Assembly: GCF_000026945.1 (NCBI RefSeq) | Contig: NC_012862.1 | Coordinates: 798,501-862,500 of the forward strand | Length of the DNA stretch: 64,000 nucleotides | From: Candida dubliniensis CD36 | Taxonomy: Eukaryota; Ascomycota; Pichiomycetes; Serinales; Debaryomycetaceae | Reading direction: 5' to 3' | Shown: positions 46,971 to 56,591 of the stretch, in pieces | How the letters are laid out: each line of letters begins with the position of its first letter | Position numbering within the stretch: the stretch's first letter is position 1 | Translations under genes and position numbers: made by a program | The notes under the pieces: model-generated | Told to the model about the DNA's origin: nothing | Seen by the model: the letters and a program-made list of their open reading frames with translations, nothing else | Database searches by the model: none

Positions 46971-48170
46971 TTACCTCCATGTAATCACATTAACTTCTTC
47001 TTCTCTGGGAATGACGTGATTCACAGCGACGTATCCAATGTTAAAATTCTCAAAATCCACCAAATACTGGAATAGTTTAACCCTTAATTTACCCATATAC
47101 TTGTCCTGAAACATTCGTTTTTGGATAGGATCCGATATTTGATTAAACAATTTTGTGTCATAGACAATATTTTGAATAAGGTTTCTTTCTAAACAAGCCA
47201 ATACTAGCTCTTGGTCATTAAGATTCCACATATTACCATCTCCGTTCAAGCCCGACAAATAAAAGTTGTCAATAACTATGTAATTGTAATAATCTTGTAG
47301 TTTATCACGTAAATATTCGTCAGGATAAAATCGTGGAGGTATGTACCGAGATACTAAACGCAATGATTGAGATAGTAACCGAACATGTTCTATATCCAAA
47401 TTATAACTTGTTTTCAAAGATATTTCAATCATACTATTCTCATCTAGCTTTCGATTGAGTGATTTCATTTTACCAATTGCCTGTGGATTCCAGACTCGAG
47501 GAAGAATATTGGGTAATATACAAGTAGATGGCGTTATTTCCGGGATCATGTAGCATAAAATTGGAGTGAACTCTTCAAATATCAAGCACATTAGTGCAAA
47601 TAATGGTATTTTGTAATAGTCATTTGGTGTACGTTTGTAAAGCTGAAATTGTTCTCTTGTTAAATTGAAAATAGAATGAGTTTTCACATTATTGGATCTT
47701 TTAATATCACCTTTAGTCATTTTCTCCAAAGTTTCTGATTCTACTTTGTCCATGTATATTCTTTGACTCATTTCTTCAGTTAATTTTCTAAAGGAGGGAA
47801 TTTTGATCTTTGTTTCTTGTCCTGATGGAGTGACACTAGTCAAATAAAAGTCTTGCTTTAGCTTCTTCAATATAGTCTGATTCTGCCATACATTTTTGAT
47901 TCCTAATTTATAAAAATTAATAATTGTCTTTCCATATGCTATAAGTTGTTTGATCTTCAAGGAAACACCTTGTTTTTCTGGGTTGCTCTGGACTACCTGG
48001 TTGAAAACTTCTTGTTTGGTTTGTATGACAATAGGTAAGGTCTTGGTTGCATTCATGCATTTTGAATCAACAGACTGCCAAATTGACGATAGTCTTGGTG
48101 ATTTACTCAATTCGCTCAAGAATACCAGTTTTTTGCTAGGCAACCTGTAGAATTGAGATGATCTGTTCAT
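46971..48170 (-). CDS. LETM1-like mitochondrial inner-membrane protein
   Basis: From ATG 48170 the product is 399 aa. The N-terminus (MNRSSQFYRLPSKKLVFLSE) fits a mitochondrial presequence. The middle has LTREQFQLYKRTPNDYYKIP, then a hydrophobic segment PLFALMCLIFEEFTPILCYM and PSTCILPNILP. This arrangement of a single span with upstream basic residues and downstream PSTxxLP resembles the LETM1 ribosome-binding family (Mdm38/Ylh47), although the similarity is partial. Yeast Pnt1, which helps insert Cox2 into the inner membrane, is another possibility I considered. The function is therefore inferred only at the level of inner membrane and translation/insertion. Confidence 0.6.
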   Translation of the reverse strand: MNRSSQFYRLPSKKLVFLSELSKSPRLSSIWQSVDSKCMNATKTLPIVIQTKQEVFNQVVQSNPEKQGVSLKIKQLIAYGKTIINFYKLGIKNVWQNQTILKKLKQDFYLTSVTPSGQETKIKIPSFRKLTEEMSQRIYMDKVESETLEKMTKGDIKRSNNVKTHSIFNLTREQFQLYKRTPNDYYKIPLFALMCLIFEEFTPILCYMIPEITPSTCILPNILPRVWNPQAIGKMKSLNRKLDENSMIEISLKTSYNLDIEHVRLLSQSLRLVSRYIPPRFYPDEYLRDKLQDYYNYIVIDNFYLSGLNGDGNMWNLNDQELVLACLERNLIQNIVYDTKLFNQISDPIQKRMFQDKYMGKLRVKLFQYLVDFENFNIGYVAVNHVIPREEEVNVITWR

Positions 48171-48320
48171 AGGTAGTTTAGTAGTCACAAGTTTATGTTA
48201 GCTTTCCTTTTGACAGATGAAAAAAAAAAAAAATCCTTGCAATAAATAATATATGGAGGAAAAAGAACTCCTTCCAAGATTTAATAATAATGTTTTCTCT
48301 CTGTGACAATTATTTGCAAT

Positions 48321-49397
48321 ATGTCATACATCACACCTACCAAAAGGATTTACACTTCTGAAGATTTATCAAAATGGGTGGGCTCACCTACCTATAATAC
48401 TGTATTGGACTTCATTGTGGAGTTGCAGACATCTGTCACTGGCAAATCCAATGATTCATCGAACGAGGCTAGTCTGATAATTGACAAACTTTCAAAACTC
48501 CTTTCCAAAGTTGATAGTCTAATTACATTACATCCTGCTCATGATTCAGTATCTAGATTTGGAAAAGTTGAATTCAGAGACTTTTATAAGGATTTGTCTG
48601 CCAAAGCGGAAGAATATATTTCTGAGATCACTCCCATGGCAATTCAAGAAACATCCACTTACTTTGTTGAATCGTGGGGGAATAGCACAAGAATCGATTA
48701 TGGGTCTGGTCATGAATTGAATTTTATATGTTTTTTGTTGTGCTTGAAGGAGTTAGGTCAAATTACCGCTTCTGATTACGAAGGTTTGATTCTCAGAGTT
48801 TTCACTCAATATATATCTATCATGCGTAAACTACAGAAGGAATACTGGTTGGAGCCTGCGGGATCGCATGGGGTTTGGGGGTTGGATGACTATCACTTTT
48901 TGCCCTTTTTATTTGGAGCTGCACAATTGTCTACTCATCCACATATGAAACCAAAACTGATTCATAATGATGAGTTAGTGGAGATGTATTCCACAAAGTA
49001 TATGTATTTTGAGTGCATCGATTTCATAAACAAAATTAAAACCATTCCTAACCACCAAGGCAAATTGAGCTTGCGCTGGCATCTGCCAATGTTGGATGAC
49101 ATATCTGCCGCTAAAAACTGGGATAAGATTAGAGAAGGAATGGTGAAAATGTACAAGGTCGAAGTTTTAGGGAAACTACCAATCATGCAGCATTTTATGT
49201 TTGGTACTCTTTTAAAATGTCCAGAAGGAATCCCTGAGCATACCGATGAAAACGGACACGGAGACAAGGTTGAGGATCATTGTGGCCACGCTCACGTTAA
49301 CACTTGGGGAGATTGTTGTGGTATTAAGATTCCCAGTGGCATTGCTGCTAGTGAAAGTCTAAAGCATGAGAGGAAAGGCAATATTCCGTTCGATTAG
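48321..49397 (+). CDS. RRD2: PP2A activator / peptidyl-prolyl isomerase Rrd2 (PTPA)
   Basis: From ATG 48321 the protein is 358 aa, the length of yeast Rrd2. PTPA proteins help fold and activate PP2A-type phosphatase catalytic subunits using ATP. Conserved blocks are RFGKVEFRDFY, WGNSTRIDYGSGHELNF, WLEPAGSHGVWGLDDYHFLP and LPMLDDISAAKNW. The C-terminus HVNTWGDCCGIKIPSGIAA followed by IPFD matches Rrd2 closely. The stop codon lies only 5 bp from the stop codon of the convergent CLP1 gene. Confidence 0.95.
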   Translation: MSYITPTKRIYTSEDLSKWVGSPTYNTVLDFIVELQTSVTGKSNDSSNEASLIIDKLSKLLSKVDSLITLHPAHDSVSRFGKVEFRDFYKDLSAKAEEYISEITPMAIQETSTYFVESWGNSTRIDYGSGHELNFICFLLCLKELGQITASDYEGLILRVFTQYISIMRKLQKEYWLEPAGSHGVWGLDDYHFLPFLFGAAQLSTHPHMKPKLIHNDELVEMYSTKYMYFECIDFINKIKTIPNHQGKLSLRWHLPMLDDISAAKNWDKIREGMVKMYKVEVLGKLPIMQHFMFGTLLKCPEGIPEHTDENGHGDKVEDHCGHAHVNTWGDCCGIKIPSGIAASESLKHERKGNIPFD

Positions 49398-49402
49398 GTT
49401 AT

Positions 49403-50872
49403 TTATTCATTGTATCCTATATTAGTAGAGATCAATATATTCTTAGGAAACACCCCGGGAAATGGTAACAATACTTTCAAATGCTTCTTCTGATCATCAA
49501 ATTTACTCACATGTATATACCCTAAAACGCTTGTGTTCAATAAATCTTTCCCTAGTTTTTTATCATTATTTGGGAGATGTGTTATGGCAACAATCGAATT
49601 CTCTAAATTTGAGCTGTTGGGTTCTTCAATTGCTTGATAATATTTTTCCAACTGCTTCTCTTCTGCGTCTTCTTCAAGATCCGGTTCATCTTTCTCAAAG
49701 TCATCTCCCCCAGGCAAAAATGCCATTTGAGAAAGCAAATCCTTTGTCAATACATTTTTATAAATTCTCAACCCCAGCAATTCAATATCAGTTTTGAAGG
49801 GCGACAATCTTGTTTTGAAATTTCCATTGAAATATTCTTTTATAGTTTGTTCTTGTTGTAGACGAATAAATCTATCTTCAACTTCAACACATCCTGACAG
49901 TTTACTCAATTTAATAATATTTAATTGGGTCGATTTATGAGCAAACTTCTTGGTCAAATCAATGGCTAATCGCTCATTTCCAATAACAACAATATTATCA
50001 ATCAAAAAATTAGATACGATGCACTCAATGATATCAAAATTTTTCAGAGTCAAAGCTGGTGTATCAATAATCGCTCCACTGTTTTTAATGTTCAAGTCTT
50101 GATCGAAGCGAGACAAAACCGTTATGCCTAACTTCTCAATTAGCAATTTATAAAAATCCACATTGTCATTGAAATCTGCCATTCCAAAATTTTTAACAAT
50201 CGGTTGTTTGGGATTGTGTGTTAATGTCCCGCTGGTTGTGGTTAAGCCATACCCATTGCAACTTTCTACATCAAAAGAGTCACTTATGGGTGTTGCTGTC
50301 AACGACCCAGGCAAAGCAAATACACCATCACGAGGTTGCAAGTTCACCAATACAGGTGTATTGTTCATCTTGTTGGCATATGCTGCTAATATTTTCAGCA
50401 TAGTTGTCTTACCTGAATATTTTGAGCCTATAATTAGCACTTTTGGACCGCTTTGTTGCTGGTCAATAGAACTTGAAAAATTGTAATCCTTTGTGTACTG
50501 TCTCTTGCTTTCAAAATACATATGTAGGTTCAATATGGAATCCATATTGGACTCGTCACTCAAGTATTCGACAAAGCCATCATCAGAAGTAGAAGCCAAC
50601 GATAGATCGTCTTTATTTTCCACCAAAACGTACTCAATTACTGAGTCGGCAATTGGAGAATACAAGTAAGCCTTAGTCCCTGATAACTGAATTTCTATAT
50701 TGTTTGCTAATTCGGTCCCATTAATTTCCACTATTCCAGTTAAAACCTTAAACTTGAGAAGTCTATTAAATGGAACCTCTATTCTCCACTCATAGTTCTG
50801 AGGAATCGTCAATGTAATACTCGATACAGCATAATTCACTTTTTCGGTACTCCCGAACCCTGGTATGGACAT
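49403..50872 (-). CDS. CLP1: Pre-mRNA cleavage factor IA subunit Clp1
   Basis: Clp1 works with Pcf11 in cleavage factor IA for mRNA 3'-end formation. This 489-aa protein has the N-terminal beta-sandwich, the central P-loop domain with GSKYSGKTTMLKIL near residue 153, and the PGSLTATPISD segment typical of the family. The C-terminal domain ends with KVLLPFPGVFPKNILI. The P-loop is complete, so ATP binding is expected; fungal Clp1 is not known to retain RNA kinase activity. It is convergent with RRD2, whose stop is 5 bp away, so their transcripts must overlap. Confidence 0.93.
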   Translation of the reverse strand: MSIPGFGSTEKVNYAVSSITLTIPQNYEWRIEVPFNRLLKFKVLTGIVEINGTELANNIEIQLSGTKAYLYSPIADSVIEYVLVENKDDLSLASTSDDGFVEYLSDESNMDSILNLHMYFESKRQYTKDYNFSSSIDQQQSGPKVLIIGSKYSGKTTMLKILAAYANKMNNTPVLVNLQPRDGVFALPGSLTATPISDSFDVESCNGYGLTTTSGTLTHNPKQPIVKNFGMADFNDNVDFYKLLIEKLGITVLSRFDQDLNIKNSGAIIDTPALTLKNFDIIECIVSNFLIDNIVVIGNERLAIDLTKKFAHKSTQLNIIKLSKLSGCVEVEDRFIRLQQEQTIKEYFNGNFKTRLSPFKTDIELLGLRIYKNVLTKDLLSQMAFLPGGDDFEKDEPDLEEDAEEKQLEKYYQAIEEPNSSNLENSIVAITHLPNNDKKLGKDLLNTSVLGYIHVSKFDDQKKHLKVLLPFPGVFPKNILISTNIGYNE

Positions 50873-51087
50873 TGTGATTTAGAATCTTCCACAATGAATA
50901 AACTAAACAACAGGTTTCGTCCTCCTGTTCTGTGTGGAAAAACAAAAAAAAAAAAAAAAGAAAGAAAGAAAGATGAATTGGACGGTCGTGTGAAAATGGT
51001 AAATGCCACATTTAAGAGAATTTCCCTAAAAGTTTTATCTATTGTCACCTAAACTATACAAATCCCTATACTTGACCAGTCAAGTAG

Positions 51088-51801
51088 TTATATATTATCA
51101 AATGATAATCTCTTTGGTTTAATTTTCATTTGATTCTTCGTCAACTTTACAACTCTTTTCTTACCAGTTTTATTGTTTATCAACTCCATATGTGTGTCAT
51201 AGTTAATACTGCCCTCGTTATTCTTTTCATGTGTAAGAGGACTCGGTGGCTCATAAGTGTCTATGAACGGGTTTTTCAATTTTTCACGAGGAATTTTGGC
51301 AACTTCATCTATATCCATCACTTCCCAGTCATCTTCATTCTCTGACTCTTTTGCTCTAGAGTCGTCTATAATTTGTTTTGCTGGTGTTCTTGGTACTTTA
51401 AATTCATTAACCTTTTTCAAGTCAAATAATGGAGGTGGGGCTTGTGTGAAAGAGTTATGGCATCTGCCAGAACCAATTGTAGATGGTGATGGCAATAATA
51501 CACCAAATTTCTCGTTACTAGTGAACAAATCCAAATTCTTTCTGGTCTTGCATGGTGATTTTTGAGGTGTGATTGGAGTAAACGGAAACTTGTTTGCTTG
51601 TGGAGACAACTGTATACCTTGTTTTCTTTTCTGTGATACTGGAGTTCTGGTGGGCTTTTTGGTTGTCGTAGAGGGAGTCAATAATACCGACGAAGCAACT
51701 GGTGTCGATATAGCCCCTGGATTACTTCTTCTCCTTTGTTGTTGTCTCGGTGGTGTTTGTGGTGTAACAAATAAAGATGGTGTATCAGTAGATGAGGACA
51801 T
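51088..51801 (-). CDS. SOL1: Sic1/Rum1-type CDK inhibitor (Sol1-like)
   Basis: From ATG 51801 the product is 237 aa, low in complexity and rich in S/T-P sites (VTPQTPPR, STPVAS, LLTPSTT, RTPVSQ, FTPITPQKSP, LLPSPST, RTPAK, PPSPLT), like the multisite Cdc4 phosphodegrons of Sic1. The C-terminal part aligns by eye with yeast Sic1. RTPAKQIIDDS precedes an acidic stretch. KNPFIDTYEPP matches the KNPF block, and LINNKTGKKRVVKLTKNQMK followed by KPKRLSF matches Sic1's C-terminus. Such proteins hold Clb-CDK inactive in G1 until SCF-Cdc4 destroys them. C. albicans Sol1 (Sic one-like) is the likely orthologue; the symbol rests on this resemblance. Confidence 0.72.
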   Translation of the reverse strand: MSSSTDTPSLFVTPQTPPRQQQRRRSNPGAISTPVASSVLLTPSTTTKKPTRTPVSQKRKQGIQLSPQANKFPFTPITPQKSPCKTRKNLDLFTSNEKFGVLLPSPSTIGSGRCHNSFTQAPPPLFDLKKVNEFKVPRTPAKQIIDDSRAKESENEDDWEVMDIDEVAKIPREKLKNPFIDTYEPPSPLTHEKNNEGSINYDTHMELINNKTGKKRVVKLTKNQMKIKPKRLSFDNI

Positions 51802-52640
51802 TCCGATAAAGATGACTGTAGATGATAACAAAGCAAACTTAAATAGAATGGATAATGAAGGAGTTAGTGTGGATTGAAGGTTTATCCAGTTTTATTCAAA
51901 GATGACAAGTATGAGTAATTGATATGGCTAATTACTTTTTTAAAGAAAAACCAAAAAAAAAAAAAAAAGAGCTTGAAATCAAATTGGCTTCTATATATAA
52001 AAATTTTAAAGAAAGAGAGAAAGCAAGCAAAAAATAAAATAAATCCAAGACGTGTAGCAAAAAAAAAAATTTCTGTGCAATTAGTCGTGTAAGGTTTGAC
52101 TGGAAAAAAGAAGATGGCTGGCAGCAAAGAATATGGATCAATTGTTTTTCAAAATTTTACTATGAATTTAAAGCAAAGTTATGGCTAAATTATACAACAG
52201 TAAACTTTAAGTTGATTCAATGATCAAAGAATGGAATTGTTTTAGTTATATATTATACTAGTCTGTGCAGTTACTCGTTTTCTTCATCTTTCTTAGTTCG
52301 TACAAAGTTTCAATCCCTTGGTAGATTCTAATGTCATGAAAAAGAAAAAGCGAATCATCATCCAACGCAAAACCATATTAGAAACGAATCAATCACAAAT
52401 GCAAAAGACATCCTTCTCTAAACAACTAATGGCCTGTAGAACCGTCTCAAATGCTTCTAAAAATATTTAGAGTTGGTAGCGGCAGACCATCCCCGCCCCC
52501 TTCTACGAAACACAGCTCCCATATTAAAGAGGCAGAACCCATTCGCGGGTGGATATACCTGGTAACACTACCTTTTCTCTCTTTTTTTTTTTTTTTTGTA
52601 TCAGTAACGATTCTATAGTGTCTTTACATCGAGAGACATA
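51802..52640. promoter_or_regulatory. Divergent promoter region of SOL1 and MDP1
   Basis: This is 839 bp without an ORF. A GCTGG (minus strand CCAGC, the Swi5/Ace2 core) is at 52117-52121, about 316 bp upstream of SOL1; Swi5/Ace2 drive SIC1 in S. cerevisiae, so this is suggestive but short. A GC-rich patch with CCCCGCCCCC (Mig1/STRE-like) is at about 52493-52502, closer to the phosphatase gene. A- and T-runs occur at 51952-51968 and 52582-52597. Confidence 0.35.
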
Positions 52641-53168
52641 ATGACACTTGCGAGGTACCCCAAAGCAGTAGTTTTTGATCTAGACTATACTTTATGGCCA
52701 TGTTGGTGTGATACCCACATTGTGACCCCATTGAAATCGGTATCGCCGACCACTGTTGCTGATCGTTACGATTTTCAGCTATCATTTTATAAGGATGTCG
52801 AATCAATTATTCGGGAACTAGTGGAAAACAATGTGAAAATTATAGCTGCTAGTAGAACTGGAACACCCCATGTTGCCAAACAGCTATTATCAATGTTGCA
52901 TATTCACGGAAGACCAGCAATTAGATACTTTCATAGTTTACAATGGGGCACTGGATCAAAAACAAAGCATATCAAAAAGGCAGCGAAAAATCTAAAAATG
53001 ACAACAGAGCTAACAGACGGTGAATTCATTTTGTTTGACGACGAGTTGAGAAACCGAGACGTCGAGTCGATTAATTGCCATTTTGCTCATGTTCCTGATG
53101 AATCAGTTGGCTTAACACGACATATTTTTGTACAAGGATTGACACAATGGAACAAACGGAATTTATAG
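52641..53168 (+). CDS. Magnesium-dependent phosphatase MDP1-type (HAD superfamily)
   Basis: This 175-aa protein is a complete HAD phosphatase of the MDP-1 family. Motif I is VFDLDYTLWP near residues 11-20, with the nucleophilic Asp at the first D and the general acid at the second. Motif II is AASRTGTP, and motif III/IV is EFILFDDELRNRDVE with the metal-binding acids. MDP-1 enzymes act on protein phosphotyrosine or fructosamine/sugar phosphates in other organisms; the substrate here is not known. There is no targeting signal. Confidence 0.88.
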   Translation: MTLARYPKAVVFDLDYTLWPCWCDTHIVTPLKSVSPTTVADRYDFQLSFYKDVESIIRELVENNVKIIAASRTGTPHVAKQLLSMLHIHGRPAIRYFHSLQWGTGSKTKHIKKAAKNLKMTTELTDGEFILFDDELRNRDVESINCHFAHVPDESVGLTRHIFVQGLTQWNKRNL

Positions 53169-53481
53169 ATAAATTACATATTGTTTCTTTTGGTTTTATT
53201 TGTGAATGTTTATATAGACAATATGAAAATAGAATAAACTGTTTCTGAAACAAATTGTTAGCTTTCTTTTTTTTTATTTTCCCTTAGTAAAACCTCTATT
53301 ATTTCGGAACTATATAGATGTGTATATGTATATAAATATATGAAAAATGGAACAATTTGATGATGAATATCGTAATAATGATATGAAAACAGTATCCTGG
53401 CTACGGCCACTTTCGTAATCAAATATTATGACCATAAAACAAAGAGCCAAGTCAACTAACAACCATCTAAAGTTTTTTGGT
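53169..53481. other. Intergenic DNA between the convergent MDP1 and SAP9 genes
   Basis: This 313-bp 3'-3' region contains T-rich DNA at 53262-53282 and TATAT tracts near 53310-53340. Only termination signals are expected here, and nothing more was recognised. Confidence 0.4.
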
Positions 53482-55131
53482 TTAAACCAAAACACAATAG
53501 GCTACCAAAAGCGAGAGCAACAACTCATACATAGGTTTTGCAATTATACTGCCGGCTGAATGACGTGTGCTGGTGCTTGTAGAGCTGCCAGAAGTTCTAG
53601 AACCAGATGAAGACGTTGTTCCTGTACCCGAACTGTTAGTGATACCACTAGCCCCAATGACTTCAATCGATTCCTTATCGGTATAAGACACTTGAGCTAA
53701 GCTTACCTCATAGTCGTCGAGGTTATACACAATATAGGCACTTCTCAAAATGTTGTCTCCAAATAACATGTACGACGAACTTGACGATTGTAGCATAACA
53801 CCCAAAATACATGTTGATCTACCTGCTTGTAACACCAAATCAGAAACTGGGACCTTAATGGTTTTGTTGCCACCAAATTCTATGTCGACGGTTTTGCTGG
53901 AGTCGGCCAAGTTACAGTTGACTATGTAAGCACCAACTGATCTGGAGTACTGACCATTTAAAGCTTTTCCCAACAGCTCCAAAGTGTCGCTAAAAACATA
54001 CGATAAAGTTGAACCAGTATCCAAAACAGCACCGGTGGTGCTTGCCAAAATGTTCGTGGTACTTCCGCTGCTACCTTCGACATCAATTTTAGACACTGGG
54101 ACTTGTATTCTAACTGGGTAGCTTATTTGTGAATAAGTTCTCATCATTTTAACAGTCACCAAATCACCTTGATATTTAGCATGGTCAATAGCACCAAATA
54201 AGATAGATCCGGCTTTAGCATCGGCCGAATTAAGATATAAGGAATAAAGGGACTTTGCAATAATTCCATCTGCTTTCAATTTGAGAGGCAAGTTCTGGTA
54301 CGTGTGACCGTATTGTGAAGTGACTTCTAATCCAGGCAAACCAATACCCAAAACACCAACATCAGAAGATGTTTCGTTCGCAATTGCAAAGGAAAGGTCT
54401 TTAACAGTCACGTTACTTATGACCACATCATCGTAACCCCAAATACCAATGGCACTGGTATCATCCGCGTATTGAATTTGGAAAGGATAGGTATTGTTTT
54501 CTTTAAATGTATCTGAGTTTTCAGTATTAAATGAACCATAGGAGGTACAGGTGTTGGAACCACCGCTGCCATTAGAACCACCCTCAGTTCCTACGAACGG
54601 GGAGAATGTTGAGTATGCACCTGGACCTTCGGTGATATAAATGGTGGAGTAAACACTACCAAAGCCAAATATTTTGTTGTGAATCTTATCCAGTGAATCC
54701 TTTTCCTCGTCAGTTTCTATGGTTTTTGATGGTTGATATAAATTCTTTCTCTTTTGCAATAGTTCTCTTTCATTTAGTTTAACACCAGTTCCATGGCCAA
54801 AAGATCGTTCGTGACGCTTAGAACTTGGAGCACTAACACATTTTAAATCGTGGGACATGACCCACAAATCTGAAGACCCGGTATCTACCAACACTCTGTT
54901 TTCATCTTCATTAGATCCAATTTTCAAAGTGGCCATATAAAAAGTCTGTTTGTTGGTTAATGTCATATCCAATGACCCATCTCTTTTAACAAATCGAGGG
55001 TTGGAATCATCGTCGGGAGATAAATCGTCCTTGGACAGTCCACGACGCACTTCAAAGTCGATTTTAAAAGGTGCAGTGGTAGCAAGTGCTGTTGCTACTA
55101 GCGATAATAACGCAACAGAATTGAGTCTCAT
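53482..55131 (-). CDS. SAP9: GPI-anchored yapsin-type aspartyl protease Sap9
   Basis: This 549-aa protein has a signal peptide (about residues 1-18), a propeptide ending at the Kex2 site FVKR (residues 47-50), and two catalytic motifs, VDTGSSD (Asp 83) and LDTGSTL (Asp 371). A second dibasic site (QKR, about 126-128) lies in an inserted loop, as in yapsins that are cut into two chains. The C-terminus is Ser/Thr-rich and ends in a hydrophobic tail (YELLLSLLVAYCVLV), giving a GPI anchor. In Candida, Sap9 sits at the cell surface, processes wall proteins after dibasic sites, and affects cell-wall integrity and adhesion. Two CTG codons (32 and 386) should be read as Ser. Its product differs from the C. 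albicans protein as I remember it, supporting a related species. Confidence 0.93.
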   Translation of the reverse strand: MRLNSVALLSLVATALATTAPFKIDFEVRRGLSKDDLSPDDDSNPRFVKRDGSLDMTLTNKQTFYMATLKIGSNEDENRVLVDTGSSDLWVMSHDLKCVSAPSSKRHERSFGHGTGVKLNERELLQKRKNLYQPSKTIETDEEKDSLDKIHNKIFGFGSVYSTIYITEGPGAYSTFSPFVGTEGGSNGSGGSNTCTSYGSFNTENSDTFKENNTYPFQIQYADDTSAIGIWGYDDVVISNVTVKDLSFAIANETSSDVGVLGIGLPGLEVTSQYGHTYQNLPLKLKADGIIAKSLYSLYLNSADAKAGSILFGAIDHAKYQGDLVTVKMMRTYSQISYPVRIQVPVSKIDVEGSSGSTTNILASTTGAVLDTGSTLSYVFSDTLELLGKALNGQYSRSVGAYIVNCNLADSSKTVDIEFGGNKTIKVPVSDLVLQAGRSTCILGVMLQSSSSSYMLFGDNILRSAYIVYNLDDYEVSLAQVSYTDKESIEVIGASGITNSSGTGTTSSSGSRTSGSSTSTSTRHSAGSIIAKPMYELLLSLLVAYCVLV

Positions 55132-56182
55132 TTAAGTTAAAGAAAAACAAATGGGCGGAATATATTTATAGCAATTGTTGGTGAAGAAAGAAATAAGCTC
55201 TAAGAAAAGAAGCAAATTGAAAAAAGAAAAAAAAAAAAAGCTGGAAGGGTTAAGAGTATCAGGATTGTAAAATGGATTTTGAAATTGAAATTTGGGAAAT
55301 CCATTCACTACTTATAGTTTAAGCATTGTTTTAGTGATTCTATTTTGTTTTTTTTGTTGTTGTGCCCCATTAGTGGCACAACTAAAAAGACGTAATAGAA
55401 AGAAAAAAAAAAGGAAAAAAAAAAAATAAAAAGAATCCCGAAATTTACAGTAATAATTGTATGGGAGACAACCGAGACACAAAAGCAAAACCACAACTAA
55501 TCATTATTTTTCTCTTTTTTTTTCTTGCTTGGAACGAGGCACAGGGAATATAATGGAAGGGAGGGAGGAAGCAAGTAATAGTGGTGTGTCATGGTCGCAG
55601 TAGAGCTTGCTGCCAAGAATAACAACTCAGCATATTTTTAAGACGAAGGGATGACAAAAAAAACAAAAAGAAATGAAACATTTGTAATCGTAAATTTCCA
55701 CGATCTTGATCTAAAATAATTGTTGTTGCTATTCACCAACCGAACAAAAATATCAATAACCCCAAAATATAAATAATATAGAATTATGGAATCAATTCTC
55801 ATTCGAAGCTGCTTAAACAAAAGTATATCAGAAATTATTCTGAAATCAAAATCAATACTTAAAATTTGGCTTTTCTAAAAGTTGGCACTTTACAATGTTA
55901 ATAATCGAGAATTGTAATTGAAGGAAAAAAAAGAAACAAACAAACAAACTCATTACATTGCCGTTCTCAGAAATCAATAACAGTACTACAACAACAACTA
56001 GTTATCATCTTCGTCCAGTGGCTGAATTTATTAAAGAAAAACATCAGAAATATACTATTTCCTTCAATTTTGCTTCGCCACCAATATTGGGTTGCAAAGT
56101 AGAGAAAACCAAATTGTCAACGGTCTACTGAACTCCCAACATACGAAGGTTTCTATTTTTTTTTGTTTTGAAACACCCGAAA
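55132..56182 (-). promoter_or_regulatory. SAP9 upstream region
   Basis: This is about 1 kb of AT-rich DNA with an ATATATTTATAG TATA-like element at about 55159-55170 and A-runs at about 55227-55240 and 55404-55426. Short frames on the minus strand in this region are not protein-like. No motif was strong enough to name a regulator. Confidence 0.35.
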
Positions 56183-56410
56183 ATGCCTTCTCAAAAGAAC
56201 AATGTGGTTAGCATACAATTTGCTCTTCATCATGCTTTTGTCCAATTCGGCACGACAACAACCGTCTCCAGGATACAAACACGAGGAAAGCATATAGTGC
56301 TCTCACTATTTGATATACCAACATTGGTCTCTGACATTTACACTGGTTTCCGCCACACTACCATACAATCTCCGTCTGGTCAATGGCGAGCTACAAAAAT
56401 AACTTTGTAA
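56183..56410 (+). CDS. Small ORF of unknown status
   Basis: ATG at 56183 opens 75 codons: MPSQKNNVVSIQFALHHAFV and then a basic, hydrophobic mix ending WRATKITL. It has no signal peptide, clear span or recognisable domain. It is more protein-like than the other short frames in intergenic DNA here, being mixed in composition and not derived from a homopolymer run. It ends about 180 bp from the convergent PEP8 gene. It could be a real small gene, one exon of a spliced gene, or chance. Confidence 0.3.
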   Translation: MPSQKNNVVSIQFALHHAFVQFGTTTTVSRIQTRGKHIVLSLFDIPTLVSDIYTGFRHTTIQSPSGQWRATKITL

Positions 56411-56591
56411 TTCCTGTACATGAATCAAGTCTAGTGGCTGTAACTGTATCTGGTCATCTACATTTCCAGAATATGTAGATATAAAGCTTAAATTGTAACA
56501 TATATCTATACTTTTTTTTTAAAACTTGATTTCTACCATGCCTCATATAGTTGCGTCCTTAACGCCCATCCTCACATACTCAAGCAATGAT

